Source: Saprospiraceae bacterium
GTDB lineage: Bacteria; Bacteroidota; Bacteroidia; Chitinophagales; Saprospiraceae
Assembly (NCBI GenBank): GCA_020436935.1
Contig: JAGQWX010000020.1
Span: 17,347 to 81,346 of the forward strand
Direction: 5' to 3'
DNA length: 64,000 nucleotides
In this document: one piece after another, positions 9,424 to 18,876 of the stretch
Numbering within the stretch: the stretch's first letter is position 1
Layout of the letters: each line of letters opens with the position of its first letter
The notes under the pieces: model-generated
The model's input: only the letters and a program-made list of their open reading frames with translations
What the model was told of the DNA's origin: nothing
The model's database searches: none
Translations under genes and position numbers: made by a program

Positions 9424-9470
9424 AAACTGGTGAATTTCTGAAAGAATAACACCAGTTTATGTTTTGGTTT
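9424..9470 (+). terminator. Putative terminator of the collar/needle operon
   Basis: AAACTGGTG (9424-9432) and CACCAGTTT (9450-9458) form a perfect 9-bp stem with a 17-nt loop, followed by T-rich sequence. It begins about 20 bp after the stop of the third fibre-like gene. Confidence 0.55.
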
Positions 9471-9483
9471 CTTTTTCAAGGAC

Positions 9484-9606
9484 TTATGTTGATTGGATAT
9501 AGATGATGTTGGGGCGGTCGGTTGAAGTGTTTACAGCGGGAACCTGAATGGGCTTACAAGAGAAAACTATTATGATCAAGATCAATAATTGAACATACCT
9601 AATCAT
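9484..9606 (-). pseudogene. Truncated sulfatase N-terminus (remnant)
   Basis: Reading the minus strand from ATG 9606 gives a 40-codon frame. It has a lipoprotein signal peptide (ILIIIVFSC), a short linker and then TDRPNIIYI, which is the start of a sulfatase catalytic domain. It then runs into unrelated codons and TAA. Positions 9495-9523 are identical over 29 bp to 5584-5612 in the neighbouring sulfatase gene. The signal peptide and linker differ, so this is the stub of another sulfatase rather than a recent partial copy of that one. Everything after the first metal-site region has been lost. The gene sits between the fibre-like genes and the amidohydrolase, suggesting a deletion or insertion boundary near 9494. 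Confidence 0.75.
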
Positions 9607-9781
9607 ACGATTTGTTTTGTGATATTACATGATTGTCAATTTCTAGAGCACCACGTGCATTTTTTATCATTGGGTAATTATAAAATTTTTTTTATACTTT
9701 AATCAGTGCAGGAAAAATCTCATAATTTAACCTCAAACCAATTAGAGAGGATAAGTCCATACAATTTGCAAATAACAAAAG

Positions 9782-9802
9782 GTTTCGTAATTTTAAACCT
9801 TA
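9782..9802. promoter_or_regulatory. TTTCGTAATTTTAAAC element upstream of amidohydrolase
   Basis: TTTCGTAATTTTAAAC followed by CTTA lies about 22-42 bp before the amidohydrolase start. A nearly identical element (one extra T) occurs at 44495-44515 upstream of the DeoR-family regulator. DeoR-type operators often contain TTTCG repeats, so this may be a binding site of that regulator. Untested. Confidence 0.4.
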
Positions 9803-9823
9803 CATTTTAAGACCAATTTAGTT

Positions 9824-10822
9824 ATGCTTTCTAATTTTATTGATGCCCATATTCACATTAATCAATACAATTCAGTACTCCCCGAAATTGCAAATGAACA
9901 TCATGTCAGCTTACTTTCAATCAATACAGACATACCCTTTTTCCCTAAACTCGAGATACAAGAGGACATCATATTGCAATTTCAAAAAAGCTTTTCCAAT
10001 GTCCACTTCATAGCCAGTTTTCCAATGTCTGATTGGCACCAAGAAGATTGGGCAGAAAAGTCAAAAAGTAGAATTGTGCAGAGCATGCGAAATGGAGCAA
10101 AAGGGGTCAAATTGTGGAAAAACATAGGCATGAACCCTTTGTTGAAAAATGTGAGCGGCAAATTCCTAATGATCGATCATGAAATATTGTCTCCTGTATT
10201 CAAATACATGGAAGAAAAAAGTATAAAGCTTGTAGGCCATCAGGGAGAACCAAGAAATTGTTGGTTACCCCTTGATCAAATGACTATGAATTCTGACAGA
10301 AATTATTTCGCTCAACATCCGGAATACCATATGTATTTACACCCTGAATACCCAACATACAATGAACAAATGGAGGCTAGAGATCATATGTTGGATAAAT
10401 ATCCCATGTTGGCTTACGTCGGCTTACACTTATTCAGTATGGAGTGGAGCCTCATAGAAGTGGATAAACGACTTGACAAATATCCTAATACCATGACAGA
10501 TCTGGCAGAACGAATATGTCATGTACAATACCAAAGCAAAAAAAACAGAGCATCAGTCATAGAGTTTTTTACAAAGCATCAAGACCGGATCATATATGGA
10601 ACTGATGTCATAGATGATGGGAGTGTTTCAAGTGATGCAATCAAGGAAAGGATACTACATTTGTGGCAGTATCATTATGAATACTTTGCTACCGATGCTA
10701 CTATGCAAGCAGAAGAATTTGATGGAAGCTTTCGAGGGCTAAACCTTGATACAAAGATTATTGAAAAAATATTTCTTTTAAATGCTATGAAAACTTATAA
10801 CATTCCTTATCCAAAAAAATAA
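9824..10822 (+). CDS. Amidohydrolase-family protein (amidohydrolase 2 type), cytoplasmic
   Basis: 332-residue TIM-barrel metal hydrolase without signal peptide. The N-terminal metal motif is FIDAHIHINQ (residues 5-14). Other visible pieces are KGVKLWKNIGM, GHQGEPRNCWLP, YHMYLHPEYP, DLAERICHVQYQ and YGTDVID, the last supplying the usual C-terminal aspartate. It is clearly paralogous to the lipoprotein at 23582-24706, sharing GEPRNCWLP, MYLHPE and AERICH. The stop is 9 bp before the GH109-like gene, so the two form an operon. Substrate unknown: hydrolysis of an amide, lactone or decarboxylation are all possible in this family. Confidence 0.85.
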   Translation: MLSNFIDAHIHINQYNSVLPEIANEHHVSLLSINTDIPFFPKLEIQEDIILQFQKSFSNVHFIASFPMSDWHQEDWAEKSKSRIVQSMRNGAKGVKLWKNIGMNPLLKNVSGKFLMIDHEILSPVFKYMEEKSIKLVGHQGEPRNCWLPLDQMTMNSDRNYFAQHPEYHMYLHPEYPTYNEQMEARDHMLDKYPMLAYVGLHLFSMEWSLIEVDKRLDKYPNTMTDLAERICHVQYQSKKNRASVIEFFTKHQDRIIYGTDVIDDGSVSSDAIKERILHLWQYHYEYFATDATMQAEEFDGSFRGLNLDTKIIEKIFLLNAMKTYNIPYPKK

Positions 10823-10831
10823 GCACCAGTC

Positions 10832-12193
10832 ATGACAAAAAGAAGAGATTTTCTCAAACTTGGTTCAGTTCTGGGTTTGAGTCTTGCAAGCCCCGATATC
10901 AATGTTACCTCAAAACTAAAATTGATCCAATATGGCCAAAGCACCTTCAATATGTCTGGTTTTGCTGCACCAAAACTTGGCACGGTCAGAATAGGCATCA
11001 TAGGTCTGGGCATGCGGGGGCCAGGCGCAGTAGAAAGAATGAAATACATCGAAGGAGTGAGTATCAACGGATTGTGTGACCTTAAAAAAGAAAAAACAGA
11101 ATCTGCTCTCAAAATTCTTGAAGGTACACAACATAAGCCTTCACTGTATCACAGCAGTGAGGAGTCATGGAAAAAAATGGCAGACCGTGAAGACATAGAT
11201 CTTATATACATAGCAACACCCTGGCATTTGCACACGCCGATGGCAGTTTATGCTATGGAAGCTGGAAAACATGTAGCTGTCGAGGTTCCTGCAGCCCGTA
11301 CAATTGAAGAATGCTGGCAACTGGTTGAAACCTCAGAAAAGACAAAAAAGCATTGCATGATGTTGGAAAACTGTTGTTATGACTTTTTTGAGTTACAAAC
11401 TTTGAATATGGCCAGACAAGGATTCTTCGGAGAAATAGTACATGTAGAAGGTGCTTATATTCATAATCTCATAGACCTCAATTTTAATAGAGAAAATGGC
11501 TATCAAAATATGTGGAGGTTGCGGGAAAATGCTAATAGAAACGGGAATCTTTACCCCACACATGGCCTTGGTCCTGTATGTCAAATCCTCAACATCAACA
11601 GGGGTGATCAAATGGACTATCTTACCTCTCTTTCAACGGGCGATTTTAATATGCAAAACAAAGCAAAAGAATTGTCGGAGACAGATGATTTTTTCGCAAC
11701 GTTTAAGAATCATGATTTTAGAGGAAATATGAATACAACACTTGTCAGAACCAAAAAAGGCAAAAGTATTATGATACAACATGATGTCAGTTCCCCTAGA
11801 CCATATTCGAGAATTCACCTTGTAAGTGGATCTAAGGCTTTTGCCCGAAAATGGCCAGAAAAGAAGATTGCAGAAGGACATGTATGGGTAGATGAACAAA
11901 GATATACTGAATTAGAAGAAATATACACACCAGGAATTGTCAAAAAAGTAGGAGAATTGGCAAAGAAAGTTGGAGGGCATGGAGGCATGGATTTTATCAT
12001 GGACTGGAGATTGATCGAGTGCCTTAGAAATGGTCTCCCATTGGATCAGGATGTTTATGACGCAGCATTATGGAGTTCAATTGCACCTTTGAGTGAAAAA
12101 TCTGTCGCTAACAGGTCTACGTCTATGGATATTCCTGATTTTACAAGAGGTTTTTGGAAAACAAATAAACCTGTAACCATAACCGAAGGCTGA
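10832..12193 (+). CDS. GH109-like protein (Gfo/Idh/MocA fold, alpha-N-acetylgalactosaminidase type)
   Basis: 453 residues. A Tat-like N-terminus (KRRDFLKLG) suggests export in folded form with bound cofactor. The Rossmann dinucleotide motif GIIGLGMRGPG is at about 55-65, followed by YIATPWHLHTP, EVPAARTIEECW and the highly characteristic MMLENCCYDFFE near residue 180. NMARQGFFGEIVHVEGAYIH continues the match (shown as one 20-residue segment). These stretches are what I recall of family GH109, whose characterised members remove alpha-linked GalNAc by a transient NAD-dependent oxidation. The island context of sulfatases and an AgaS pathway supports GalNAc release. Related Gfo/Idh oxidoreductases acting on other sugars remain an alternative. 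Confidence 0.88.
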   Translation: MTKRRDFLKLGSVLGLSLASPDINVTSKLKLIQYGQSTFNMSGFAAPKLGTVRIGIIGLGMRGPGAVERMKYIEGVSINGLCDLKKEKTESALKILEGTQHKPSLYHSSEESWKKMADREDIDLIYIATPWHLHTPMAVYAMEAGKHVAVEVPAARTIEECWQLVETSEKTKKHCMMLENCCYDFFELQTLNMARQGFFGEIVHVEGAYIHNLIDLNFNRENGYQNMWRLRENANRNGNLYPTHGLGPVCQILNINRGDQMDYLTSLSTGDFNMQNKAKELSETDDFFATFKNHDFRGNMNTTLVRTKKGKSIMIQHDVSSPRPYSRIHLVSGSKAFARKWPEKKIAEGHVWVDEQRYTELEEIYTPGIVKKVGELAKKVGGHGGMDFIMDWRLIECLRNGLPLDQDVYDAALWSSIAPLSEKSVANRSTSMDIPDFTRGFWKTNKPVTITEG

Positions 12194-12243
12194 GTATCAA
12201 AGACAAATATTGCCTTGTTATATCCTCTGACATAAAAAAATAA

Positions 12244-12273
12244 TACCCCGACTTAGAACATTGAGCCGGGGTA
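12244..12273 (-). terminator. Rho-independent terminator for the M20 gene
   Basis: TACCCCG pairs with CGGGGTA across an internal AC mismatch and two further pairs. On the minus strand the hairpin is followed by TATTATTTTTTT, as expected for the terminator of the gene ending at 12334. It lies between two convergent genes. Confidence 0.75.
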
Positions 12274-12333
12274 CTAAGCATGAAACTTTAACCTTCATCA
12301 TCCTCTAACTCAACCCAGCAAATTAGCCTTTAT

Positions 12334-13653
12334 TTATTTTTTTTCAAAGGTAAAATAGTCCAGGACCAAATTGCAAAAAGCAATTACCCCAGTTTTTAGG
12401 CTTGAATCATCAATTATAAATTCAGGTGTATGATGCGGCCCCACAGTTTTTGGATCCATTCCTTTTTGCATACCCCCAATAATAAAATAGAAGCCAGGAA
12501 CTTTCTGTGCAAAAAAGGCAAAATCTTCTGATCCCGTGACGGGAGGTATTATGGAAACATGATCTTTACCAACGCTTTTTTCCAGGCTTGGTAACATATT
12601 TTGTGTAAGCTTTATATCATTAAAAGTGACAGGGTAGTTCATACTATATGGTAAATCAACGATTGCAATTGCCCGTGCACTTTCAGCAGTTTTTTCTGCA
12701 ATTTCATGAATTCTTTTAAATACAAGCAATCTGTCTTTTTCACTCAAAGTTCTGACAGTTCCCAGCATGACTACCTCATCCGAAATTACATTAGATCTGT
12801 TGCCTCCATGGATAGAACCGATTGTGACAACAGCCGGGTTTTCAGTAATGTTTACATTTCTGCTGATAATGGTCTGAAGGTTATTGATGATTTGTGCTGA
12901 AACGACAATGGGGTCTACTGAAGACCAGGGTTCAGCTCCATGGCTAGGCCTACCTTTCACCGTAATTTTTACATCAGCAACACTGGCAAAACATCCCCCT
13001 GCGCGATAAGTAATCTTACCTATCTCACTTTGTGCATCCAAATGAAGGCCAAATATTGCATCAACCTTAGGATTGACTAATACTCCCTCACTGACCATCA
13101 ACTCTGCTCCACCTCTTTCACCGGCGGGTGCCCCTTCTTCAGCAGGTTGGAAAATAAATTTGACAGTACCATGCAACTCATCCTTGAGCTCAGTAAGAAT
13201 TTCTGCCACACCCATGAGGATAGCGGTATGCCCATCGTGCCCACAGGCATGCATAACACTTGTTTCTACGCCGTTGTAAATGTCCTTAACCTTTGATGCA
13301 TAGGGCAAATGATTTTTCTCTTCCACCGGCAATGCATCCATGTCAGCACGTAACGCTACGACAGGACCTGGTTTACCACCTTTTAACACACCAACCACAC
13401 CTGTTACACCCACCTCGGTTGTCACCTCCATTCCTAGAGACTTCAAGTGATCTGCGACAATTTTTGAAGTCCTAAACTCACGATTACCCAATTCCGGATG
13501 CTGGTGAAAATCGTGTCTCCAGCTGACAACCTGTGCTTCAATTTGACCAGCCTTTTTGATTATACGTTCATCAATACCACCCTTTTGAGCCGTTAACATA
13601 CTTGTTGTCCCAAGAAGTATGCACAAAAAACCAAAGCAATAATTTCTCATCAT
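12334..13653 (-). CDS. Secreted M20-family amidohydrolase (peptidase M20D type)
   Basis: 439 residues with a signal peptide ending near MLTAQ (about residue 23). Zinc-binding motifs of M20 enzymes are present: RHDFHQHPELG, LRADMDALPV, MHACGHDGH (134-142) and the catalytic PAEEG (170-174). The subfamily cleaves N-acyl groups, for example from amino acids, hippurate or acetylated small molecules. It lies about 70 bp after susD, probably in the same transcript, which links it to uptake of the island's substrate. The canonical GalNAc-6-phosphate deacetylase is not seen in this window, so a periplasmic deacylation role for this enzyme is an open possibility. Confidence 0.9.
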   Translation of the reverse strand: MMRNYCFGFLCILLGTTSMLTAQKGGIDERIIKKAGQIEAQVVSWRHDFHQHPELGNREFRTSKIVADHLKSLGMEVTTEVGVTGVVGVLKGGKPGPVVALRADMDALPVEEKNHLPYASKVKDIYNGVETSVMHACGHDGHTAILMGVAEILTELKDELHGTVKFIFQPAEEGAPAGERGGAELMVSEGVLVNPKVDAIFGLHLDAQSEIGKITYRAGGCFASVADVKITVKGRPSHGAEPWSSVDPIVVSAQIINNLQTIISRNVNITENPAVVTIGSIHGGNRSNVISDEVVMLGTVRTLSEKDRLLVFKRIHEIAEKTAESARAIAIVDLPYSMNYPVTFNDIKLTQNMLPSLEKSVGKDHVSIIPPVTGSEDFAFFAQKVPGFYFIIGGMQKGMDPKTVGPHHTPEFIIDDSSLKTGVIAFCNLVLDYFTFEKK

Positions 13654-13723
13654 TATTTACTAATTGAGCTTAAGCTGAGCTACAAAAATCCATATTATAA
13701 AAATACCCAAATATCCTCATGCA

Positions 13724-15196
13724 TTAATAACCTTGATTTTGCCCAATCTTCAATGCATCAATTGGAGGGATAGGCAATAAATAATCATTTTCGTCAAACC
13801 CTTGTGCATTATCAGGAAGATTGACCTGCTCAAGCAATCTCTTTCTGAGTACATCAAAATAGCGATCTCCCTCAAAACAGAGTTCAAAATTTCTTTCCTC
13901 AATGACTTTTGCATCGAAAGCCTCTTTCGACATTGTTATCGTTGCGAGTGGTTCTTCTCCGGGACCACCAGGACCACCATTTGCACGCTCAATCACTGCA
14001 TTAATCCTATCAACAGCTAGCTGAGTAGGCCCATTGTTTGCCATGTTAGCAGCTTCTGCATAAATGAGTAAAACATCGGGGTAACGCAGGATCGGCATTT
14101 CTATTCCAGATGGACCGCCGCCAACCTGTTCTTCAAGTGTAAGGTTGGGGTAATTAAATTTCTGCACATAGGGTACTCCATCGGCAGAGCTTTGCCAGTC
14201 TATCAGGCTGGAAGATGGATCGTAAATATTAGAAATCCATTGTTCTAACACATAGGCCTTCCTTCGTGGTTGTTGAGGAAAGTTTTCAAGCCATGTTGGA
14301 ATAACGGCACCCCCGGACCAGCCCTCCCATTCTGAAGGAGCCCAAACGTTGCCGGGCATATACTCAGCACCAGTTTCAACAGAATATGTCGAATAAAATG
14401 CAAATATCATCTCCAAATTCTGTCGATTTGAGGTATTAAAAATAGAATTCAGATCCTGCTCTAGTTTATAGGGACCATTGACGATTACATCATCGGCTAC
14501 ATCTAGGGCTTTTGCATAGTTTTCGGCTTTATTAAGAGGAGCAGTTGCCATGGTGAGATAAACTTTTGAAAGCATTGCTTTTGCCATCCATTTGTTGGGT
14601 TTGCCGGGAGCACTACCATCATAATCAAAAAGGTTATCTGCTGCAAATTGCAAATCGGCAACAATTTTTGTATAAACCTCTTCAATTTCCAGTCTGGATT
14701 CAGGAGTCAGAGGTGTCGATACCGGATCTGGTGTAGTTTCATCCAGATATGGAATTTTTCCATAAAGACGAACCAGATAAAAATAGTTGAAAGCGCGCAA
14801 AAATTTTCCCTGCCCTTCTACGTCATTGATCACATCTTGCGGAAATCCTTCAAGACTATTCTCCTTGATGGCTTTAATAACTGGATTTATATTTGAAATA
14901 GCTTTGTAGTGCCACGCCCAGTAGTCGTTGAATGAAGTTTCTGTAAAATTTAAGTCAGAACCATAGTTCTGCCCATCAGGTAGGCCCAATGGAAACTGAT
15001 ATCCTCCCCAAGTTTGAAATAAAGCATTCATGGATCCTGCATATACAGCTTCGCATTGCTCAGGTGTTTTATAAAAACTCAAGGGAGAGGATAATCCAAT
15101 TGGATTTTCTTCAAGATCAGCACAAGAAAGCTGTAAGAGCAGAACCAGCAAGATGGTCAGAGGATAATTATGCTTTGTAGTATTAAAGTATCGCAT
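13724..15196 (-). CDS. SusD/RagB-family outer-membrane glycan-binding lipoprotein
   Basis: 490 residues with a lipoprotein signal peptide ending in LSC (Cys25). Typical SusD features are the TPR-rich N-terminal half (LRAFNYFYLVRLYGKIP), the MAKAMLSKVYL helix, PILRYPDVLLIYAEAAN and the closing NFELCFEGDRYFDVLRK with YLLPIP. It works as the lid on the SusC barrel, binding oligosaccharides at the cell surface. It lies 35 bp downstream of susC, the usual arrangement. Confidence 0.95.
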   Translation of the reverse strand: MRYFNTTKHNYPLTILLVLLLQLSCADLEENPIGLSSPLSFYKTPEQCEAVYAGSMNALFQTWGGYQFPLGLPDGQNYGSDLNFTETSFNDYWAWHYKAISNINPVIKAIKENSLEGFPQDVINDVEGQGKFLRAFNYFYLVRLYGKIPYLDETTPDPVSTPLTPESRLEIEEVYTKIVADLQFAADNLFDYDGSAPGKPNKWMAKAMLSKVYLTMATAPLNKAENYAKALDVADDVIVNGPYKLEQDLNSIFNTSNRQNLEMIFAFYSTYSVETGAEYMPGNVWAPSEWEGWSGGAVIPTWLENFPQQPRRKAYVLEQWISNIYDPSSSLIDWQSSADGVPYVQKFNYPNLTLEEQVGGGPSGIEMPILRYPDVLLIYAEAANMANNGPTQLAVDRINAVIERANGGPGGPGEEPLATITMSKEAFDAKVIEERNFELCFEGDRYFDVLRKRLLEQVNLPDNAQGFDENDYLLPIPPIDALKIGQNQGY

Positions 15197-15231
15197 GATT
15201 CATCATTTTATTTAATTCAATTATTGAAATT

Positions 15232-18200
15232 CTAAAGTGTGATATTGAGGCCAAACATAATAGATCTGGAAGAAGGGTAATTGCTAAAATCAATCCCATT
15301 ACCCCCTTCAGATCTCACATTAAAAGAACTTACTTCCGGATCATAACCAGAATATTTGGTTAAAGTAAAGAGGTTGCCTGCTGTTATGTTCAATGACATT
15401 TTCGGGATTTTGACCTTACTCAAAAGTGTTGTCGGAAGATTATATGCCAAGGTGATATTTCGCAATCTCAAATAGCTTCCATCCTCAACATAATTACTCC
15501 ACCTATTGTCAGCGCCGCTGGTAGCATCAGCAGTTCTCGATGGGCCTAGATCCATTTCCAAACGTTGTTGGGAAGTATAATAAATTCCGGCTACATTGGT
15601 ATTCTGATTGTCGGGTGTCCATACATTATTAAGATTGGCACTGGTACCATATGCTGCAGATTCGGTGCGAATTCTGGTGGCGTTAAACACCTGATTTCCA
15701 TATACACCTTGGAGTAAAAAATTGAGATCAAATCCTTTATAAGAAAGGCTGTTGGTCCATCCGAAAATAAAATCCGGGTTGGCGTTGCCAATGACTTCCT
15801 GACCATCATCAGCCCTTCTGATTTGACCATCGTTGTTAACATCCAGAAATTTGATATCTCCAGGTGCCTGTCCATATTTTTTAGCTTCTGTTGCTTCATC
15901 AAGCCCCCAGGTTCCCAAAACTTTGTACCCAATCATTTGGTCAATGGGTTCACCGATTCGCAATTGTTTCAATGACAAAAGTCCACCTCTCCATATATTA
16001 TACCCACCACCTGTGTTGGTGCGCACATCTAAATAATCTGCACCATCAGCCAATTCAAGTACTTTGCTCTGATTTGTAGAAAAGATCAGATTAGTACTCC
16101 ACGCGAAGTTCTTTTTAACAAATGGCGTTGCACCAACCGCTATTTCAAGGCCTTGATTCTCAATAGATCCTACATTGGCCAATTGTGAAGTGAAGCCAGT
16201 GTAATTTTCAAGCCTAGTATTGAGGAGTAGGTCTGACGTTACTTTCTTATATAAATCAAGAGAAACAGTAAGGCGGTCCTTCATGAATCCCAAATCTAAA
16301 CCAACATTTGTCTGAGCAGTACTTTCCCATCTCAAATTGGGGTTTGATGGTCTGCTGAAAGCATATCCAATATTATAGCCATCATCACCCAGATAGCTGT
16401 AATTAAAACCAGATCCTAGTATACCTATGGACTGATATGGTTGAATGGCCTGATTACCGGTCACCCCCCAGCTTCCTCTGATTTTGAGGTTTGAAAAGAC
16501 ATTCAAATCCTTGATAAATTCCTCTTCTATCAATCTCCATGCAGCTGCGACTGAAGGGAAATACCCCCATTTATTGTTGGCACCAAAAACAGATGATCCA
16601 TCTGCCCTCAAACTTGCTGTGAGTATGTATTTGTCATTAAAGACATAATTGGCACGCCCTAGAAATGAATTGAGGGCTGTTCTGGTATTATAACTTGTTT
16701 TTTCACCTACATTCGATGCCCCTGCAAGGTCATAAATACCTGTGAGATCATTAAAAAATCCATTGGCACTTACCAATAGTCCTTTACCCAAATTCACCTG
16801 CTGTTCTGCCACACCAGTGAGCGTGATGTTATGCTTCTTATTTATTGAAGCCGAGTATGTCAAGATATTGGAGTTTTGAAAGAATTGATATGTGTCTTCA
16901 GACAAATTGCCCGTACCGGATGCGCCTCGCCCTGGTTGGGTTTTCGAATTATAAAAATTAAGACCATCAGCATTATTTATTGCTGCTGCACCAGTCACAC
17001 GGAATGTCAAACCTTTCAATAGTTTAAAATCCAGAAATGTGCTTATTTCATTCACAGATGTATTTTTCTCCGATGTAGTTTCTAATGCTGTAGCTACAGG
17101 ATTCCATACATCAGGATCTGCATAAATTTTGCTTCCTGAAGGCCCCCCACGTAATGCTCTATAGTTATAAGTACCATTTTCATCATATACGGGGGTTGCC
17201 GGGTCAAATCTCAAGACTGTGTTGATCGTTTGCCCAAGGATATCTACAAATCGAGTTCCTTCTCCAAATGGTGGCACATTGCCATTTGATTTTATTATAT
17301 TGAGATTGAATCCCGCAGACAGCCATGAATTAAGATTCACATCCAAATTGCTCCTAAGATTGTATCTTCTGTATTGTGTATTTATCAAAATTCCCTGCTG
17401 ATCAACAAAACCTCCGGAGACATAGTATCTGGCTATATCGTTGCCTCCACTCGCAGAAAGTTGATGGTTAAATAATGTAGCATTTCTGAACAATTCGTCT
17501 TGCCAGTCTGTGCCACCTCCAGCTTCCAATCCAGATATCTGAGCCTCTGTAAAAGGCAAAATCGGTACAATCGGTGCAGATGGAGTACCGTTTTGAGTAG
17601 ATGCGTATAGATTGGCTTTTCTTGCGTAATCGGCTGGATTGAGCAAATCAACTTTTCTACCCAATTGTTGAAAACCACCACTAAAATTGTACTGAATGGT
17701 ACTTTTGGCGGTAGCACCTCGTTTTGTGGTTATCAGAATAACTCCATTGGCTCCACGGGCTCCATAAATTGCTGTTGCAGAAGCATCTTTTAACACTTCA
17801 ACTGAAGCAATGTCATTGGGATTTATAGTACTTATATCTACCCCCTGAAGACCGTCCACGACGACCAAAGCACTATTGCCTCCATTGATAGAATTCGCCC
17901 CTCGTACCCTAATTAATGTTCCTCCTCCAGGGGCACCATCTGTATTTTGTACAACAACACCCGCAGCCCTGCCCTGCAAAGCCTGGTCTACGCGTTGCAC
18001 CGGTAATTTATTCAAATCGTCCCCCTTTACAGAGCTGAGTGCGCCAGTTAGATCACTTTTTCTTGAGGAGCCGTAACCAATAACAGTCACCTCATTAAGA
18101 AGATTTTGGTCCAATTCCAGACTTATCTCCAAGTTTGTTTTTCCATCAAGCGCGATCTCAATGGTTTTGTATCCAACATATGAAATTTCCAGGAACTCAC

Positions 18201-18462
18201 AGTTATCTGAAACTGTGATGCTAAACATCCCATCAATGTCAGAGATAACACCATTGCCAGTTCCCTTTTCTACTATGGTAGCACCAGTCAAGGCCTCTCC
18301 GTCTCCATCCAAAATTTTTCCTGTAATGGTCTTCAGCAAATTTGCTTCTTCAGAAACTCCTGCAACAGCACTTCCTGCAAATAACATCAACAGGAGAAAG
18401 CAAGATGCCTGAATATACCACATCGTTCTTTTTAGTTTAAGGTATGGTAGTAGTTTGATCAT
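15232..18462 (-). CDS. SusC/RagA-family TonB-dependent outer-membrane transporter
   Basis: 1076 residues. A signal peptide ends near SAVAG (about residue 35). It is followed by a carboxypeptidase-regulatory-like domain (ITGKILDGDGEALTGATIV) and the family motif LNEVTVIGYGSSRKSDLTGA. The plug has RGANSINGGNSALVVVDG and SVEVLKDASATAIYGARG, and the rest is a 22-strand barrel ending in an aromatic-poor IMFGLNITL. Couples to TonB-ExbBD for import of oligosaccharides with SusD. No FecR/anti-sigma STN-type domain is seen, so regulation is not through that route; an AgaR-like operator lies about 85 bp upstream. Confidence 0.96.
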   Translation of the reverse strand: MIKLLPYLKLKRTMWYIQASCFLLLMLFAGSAVAGVSEEANLLKTITGKILDGDGEALTGATIVEKGTGNGVISDIDGMFSITVSDNCEFLEISYVGYKTIEIALDGKTNLEISLELDQNLLNEVTVIGYGSSRKSDLTGALSSVKGDDLNKLPVQRVDQALQGRAAGVVVQNTDGAPGGGTLIRVRGANSINGGNSALVVVDGLQGVDISTINPNDIASVEVLKDASATAIYGARGANGVILITTKRGATAKSTIQYNFSGGFQQLGRKVDLLNPADYARKANLYASTQNGTPSAPIVPILPFTEAQISGLEAGGGTDWQDELFRNATLFNHQLSASGGNDIARYYVSGGFVDQQGILINTQYRRYNLRSNLDVNLNSWLSAGFNLNIIKSNGNVPPFGEGTRFVDILGQTINTVLRFDPATPVYDENGTYNYRALRGGPSGSKIYADPDVWNPVATALETTSEKNTSVNEISTFLDFKLLKGLTFRVTGAAAINNADGLNFYNSKTQPGRGASGTGNLSEDTYQFFQNSNILTYSASINKKHNITLTGVAEQQVNLGKGLLVSANGFFNDLTGIYDLAGASNVGEKTSYNTRTALNSFLGRANYVFNDKYILTASLRADGSSVFGANNKWGYFPSVAAAWRLIEEEFIKDLNVFSNLKIRGSWGVTGNQAIQPYQSIGILGSGFNYSYLGDDGYNIGYAFSRPSNPNLRWESTAQTNVGLDLGFMKDRLTVSLDLYKKVTSDLLLNTRLENYTGFTSQLANVGSIENQGLEIAVGATPFVKKNFAWSTNLIFSTNQSKVLELADGADYLDVRTNTGGGYNIWRGGLLSLKQLRIGEPIDQMIGYKVLGTWGLDEATEAKKYGQAPGDIKFLDVNNDGQIRRADDGQEVIGNANPDFIFGWTNSLSYKGFDLNFLLQGVYGNQVFNATRIRTESAAYGTSANLNNVWTPDNQNTNVAGIYYTSQQRLEMDLGPSRTADATSGADNRWSNYVEDGSYLRLRNITLAYNLPTTLLSKVKIPKMSLNITAGNLFTLTKYSGYDPEVSSFNVRSEGGNGIDFSNYPSSRSIMFGLNITL

Positions 18463-18546
18463 TTGAATTTGAATTTAATTTCCCTTAATAATTATAGTGT
18501 TTAGAAAAACAAACATCTATATAAAGAAAGCTTATAACATATTTAT

Positions 18547-18567
18547 ACTTTCGTTTCGTTTCTTTTG
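18547..18567. promoter_or_regulatory. AgaR/DeoR-type operator candidate upstream of susC
   Basis: TTTCGTTTCGTTTCTTTTG, three iterated TTTC(G) units, lies 85-105 bp before the susC start. It closely matches the core of the published E. coli AgaR operator consensus as I recall it (TTTCrTTTyrTTTy, then a T-rich end). A DeoR-family regulator gene is at 44689-45468 in the same island. Binding is inference. Confidence 0.55.
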
Positions 18568-18876
18568 CATAAATATAAACCAAATGGTTTTTTATTTCAT
18601 AACTTTTCCACAACAAATTTAAAAATGAATTCATATATAGTTATTTAATAATTATAATTAATTGTTTTTCTTTATTTTAATTCATTTATGTGATCAAATT
18701 ATTTTTGTCCAACGAATGAATAATTTAGATTCCATGGGTGCTTTTATGAATGAAAATATCTTCACTTTTAGTTAAATTTACTTTCATATCCTTCTCTTTT
18801 AATAAATATGGAGCTACGAAATATTATTTTTAATTCTCTAACAGCCAGAATAATATTTCATTCGGGATAAAGACCT

